From Streptomyces sp. NRRL F-5126 (GTDB lineage Bacteria; Actinomycetota; Actinomycetes; Streptomycetales; Streptomycetaceae): a stretch of 64,000 nucleotides of DNA. Within the stretch, counting starts at the first letter, position 1, and each line of letters starts with the position of its first letter. The translations under genes and the position numbers were made by a program. Where the stretch lies: contig NZ_JOFZ01000015.1 in the NCBI RefSeq assembly GCF_000721265.1, forward strand, positions 62,001 to 126,000, read 5' to 3'. Shown here piece by piece: positions 63,661-64,000 of this stretch. The notes beneath the pieces are model-generated. The model saw only the letters and a list, made by a program, of their open reading frames with translations. It did no database searches and was not told the DNA's origin.

Positions 63661-64000
63661 CACGACCAGGTAGGCGGCGGGTTCGCGCTCGGCCGCCGCG
63701 GTGAGGGCCGTACGCACCACGGTGGCCTGCTGTCCCGGCGTCTCGCGGAGCTTCTTCGGTGTGAGGTGGACGACGGTGATCCCGAGCCGCTCCAGGTGTT
63801 CGCGTTTGGCCGCGCACGCCTCCCACCGTGCGTCGTCGTCGAAGCTGCCGCAGAACCGCGGTGCGCGCGTGTCGAGTTCGACGGCGACGCCCTGCTCGGG
63901 CCAGAAGGCGTCCACACCGCCGAGGCAGGGGCCGCCGGGCAGCCGCAGTTCGACGTTCCACAACGGCTCGGGCAGGCCGCCCTGCCGCACGAGGGCGTAC
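63649..64000 (-). CDS. DUF559/endonuclease-like protein, C-terminal part (cut by right edge)
   Basis: 117 codons up to the window edge, open upstream. It contains GLPEPLWNVELRLPGGPCLG, then VDAFWPEQGVAVELDTRA, then a KREHLERLGITVVHLTPKKL stretch. This is the D...E.x...H pattern of the restriction-endonuclease-like fold (DUF559 / Vsr-like). The N-terminal part, usually a helical domain in Streptomyces homologues as I recall, is outside the window. An in-frame GTG at 63990 is probably internal because similarity continues upstream of it. Confidence 0.65.
   Translation of the reverse strand, partial: YALVRQGGLPEPLWNVELRLPGGPCLGGVDAFWPEQGVAVELDTRAPRFCGSFDDDARWEACAAKREHLERLGITVVHLTPKKLRETPGQQATVVRTALTAAAEREPAAYLVVLPR

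Noticed and set aside
1..64000. CRISPR array, rRNA operon or replication origin
   Set aside because: No regularly spaced repeats with unique spacers, no rRNA sequence and no dnaA-box cluster were seen; the only short arrays are the 7-base tandem repeats.

Overview
The window is a very GC-rich actinobacterial chromosome segment, almost certainly Streptomyces or a close relative. The evidence is the gene order obg-rpmA-rplU-rne, then rodA-mrdA-mreD-mreC-mreB-ndk-(DUF4233)-folC-valS and clpX-clpP-clpP-tig, together with Streptomyces-type gene families (abaA/whiJ-like regulator set, DUF397, Stealth proteins), common GTG starts and many GTGA/ATGA overlaps. Most genes lie on the minus strand.

Left part (1-19.5 kb). 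The left edge cuts a conserved hypothetical gene, followed by proB. Between proB and obg, genes that are often adjacent in actinobacteria, sits an approximately 18 kb island for a cell-surface glycopolymer. It holds a complete dTDP-L-rhamnose set (rmlA-rmlB-rmlD and rmlC), galE, a fused CDP-ribitol synthase (cytidylyltransferase plus SDR reductase), a TagF-like teichoic acid polymerase, a TarS-like glycosyltransferase, a methyltransferase, and a coupled three-gene unit. That unit consists of a Stealth sugar-phosphate transferase, a stand-alone beta-domain protein and a GT4-Stealth fusion. Together they suggest a rhamnose- and/or ribitol-phosphate-containing wall teichoic acid with sugar-1-phosphate units (inference).

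Middle (19.7-34 kb). obg, rpmA, rplU and a very long RNase E/G with basic repeats are followed by a DUF2344 gene. Its usual partner, the B12-binding radical SAM gene, lies about 7 kb further on. The intervening accessory stretch carries a repetitive membrane protein, glutaminase, a DUF397/XRE pair with a divergent frame-shifted ATPase, an unknown small gene, an IS256-type transposase relic, a membrane protein, and a MarR regulator divergent from a flavin monooxygenase across two palindromes.

Right part (34-64 kb). Radical SAM protein, CYTH-CHAD protein, the rod-shape/sporulation wall operon, ndk, folC, valS, a Pro/Gln/Gly-rich membrane protein, the Clp protease genes and trigger factor come first. 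tRNA-Pro(UGG) and tRNA-Gly(UCC) follow. The end is a mixed group: small membrane protein, acyltransferase, hypothetical, DinB-like, PP2C-type phosphatase, Eis-like acetyltransferase, Nudix hydrolase and a partial endonuclease-like gene cut by the right edge.

Main points for follow-up are the glycopolymer island with its GT4-Stealth fusion and orphan TarS-type beta-domain protein, the ATPase gene broken exactly at a TTA codon, the ClpP reading frame that runs on into clpX, and heptamer tandem repeats at three loci.
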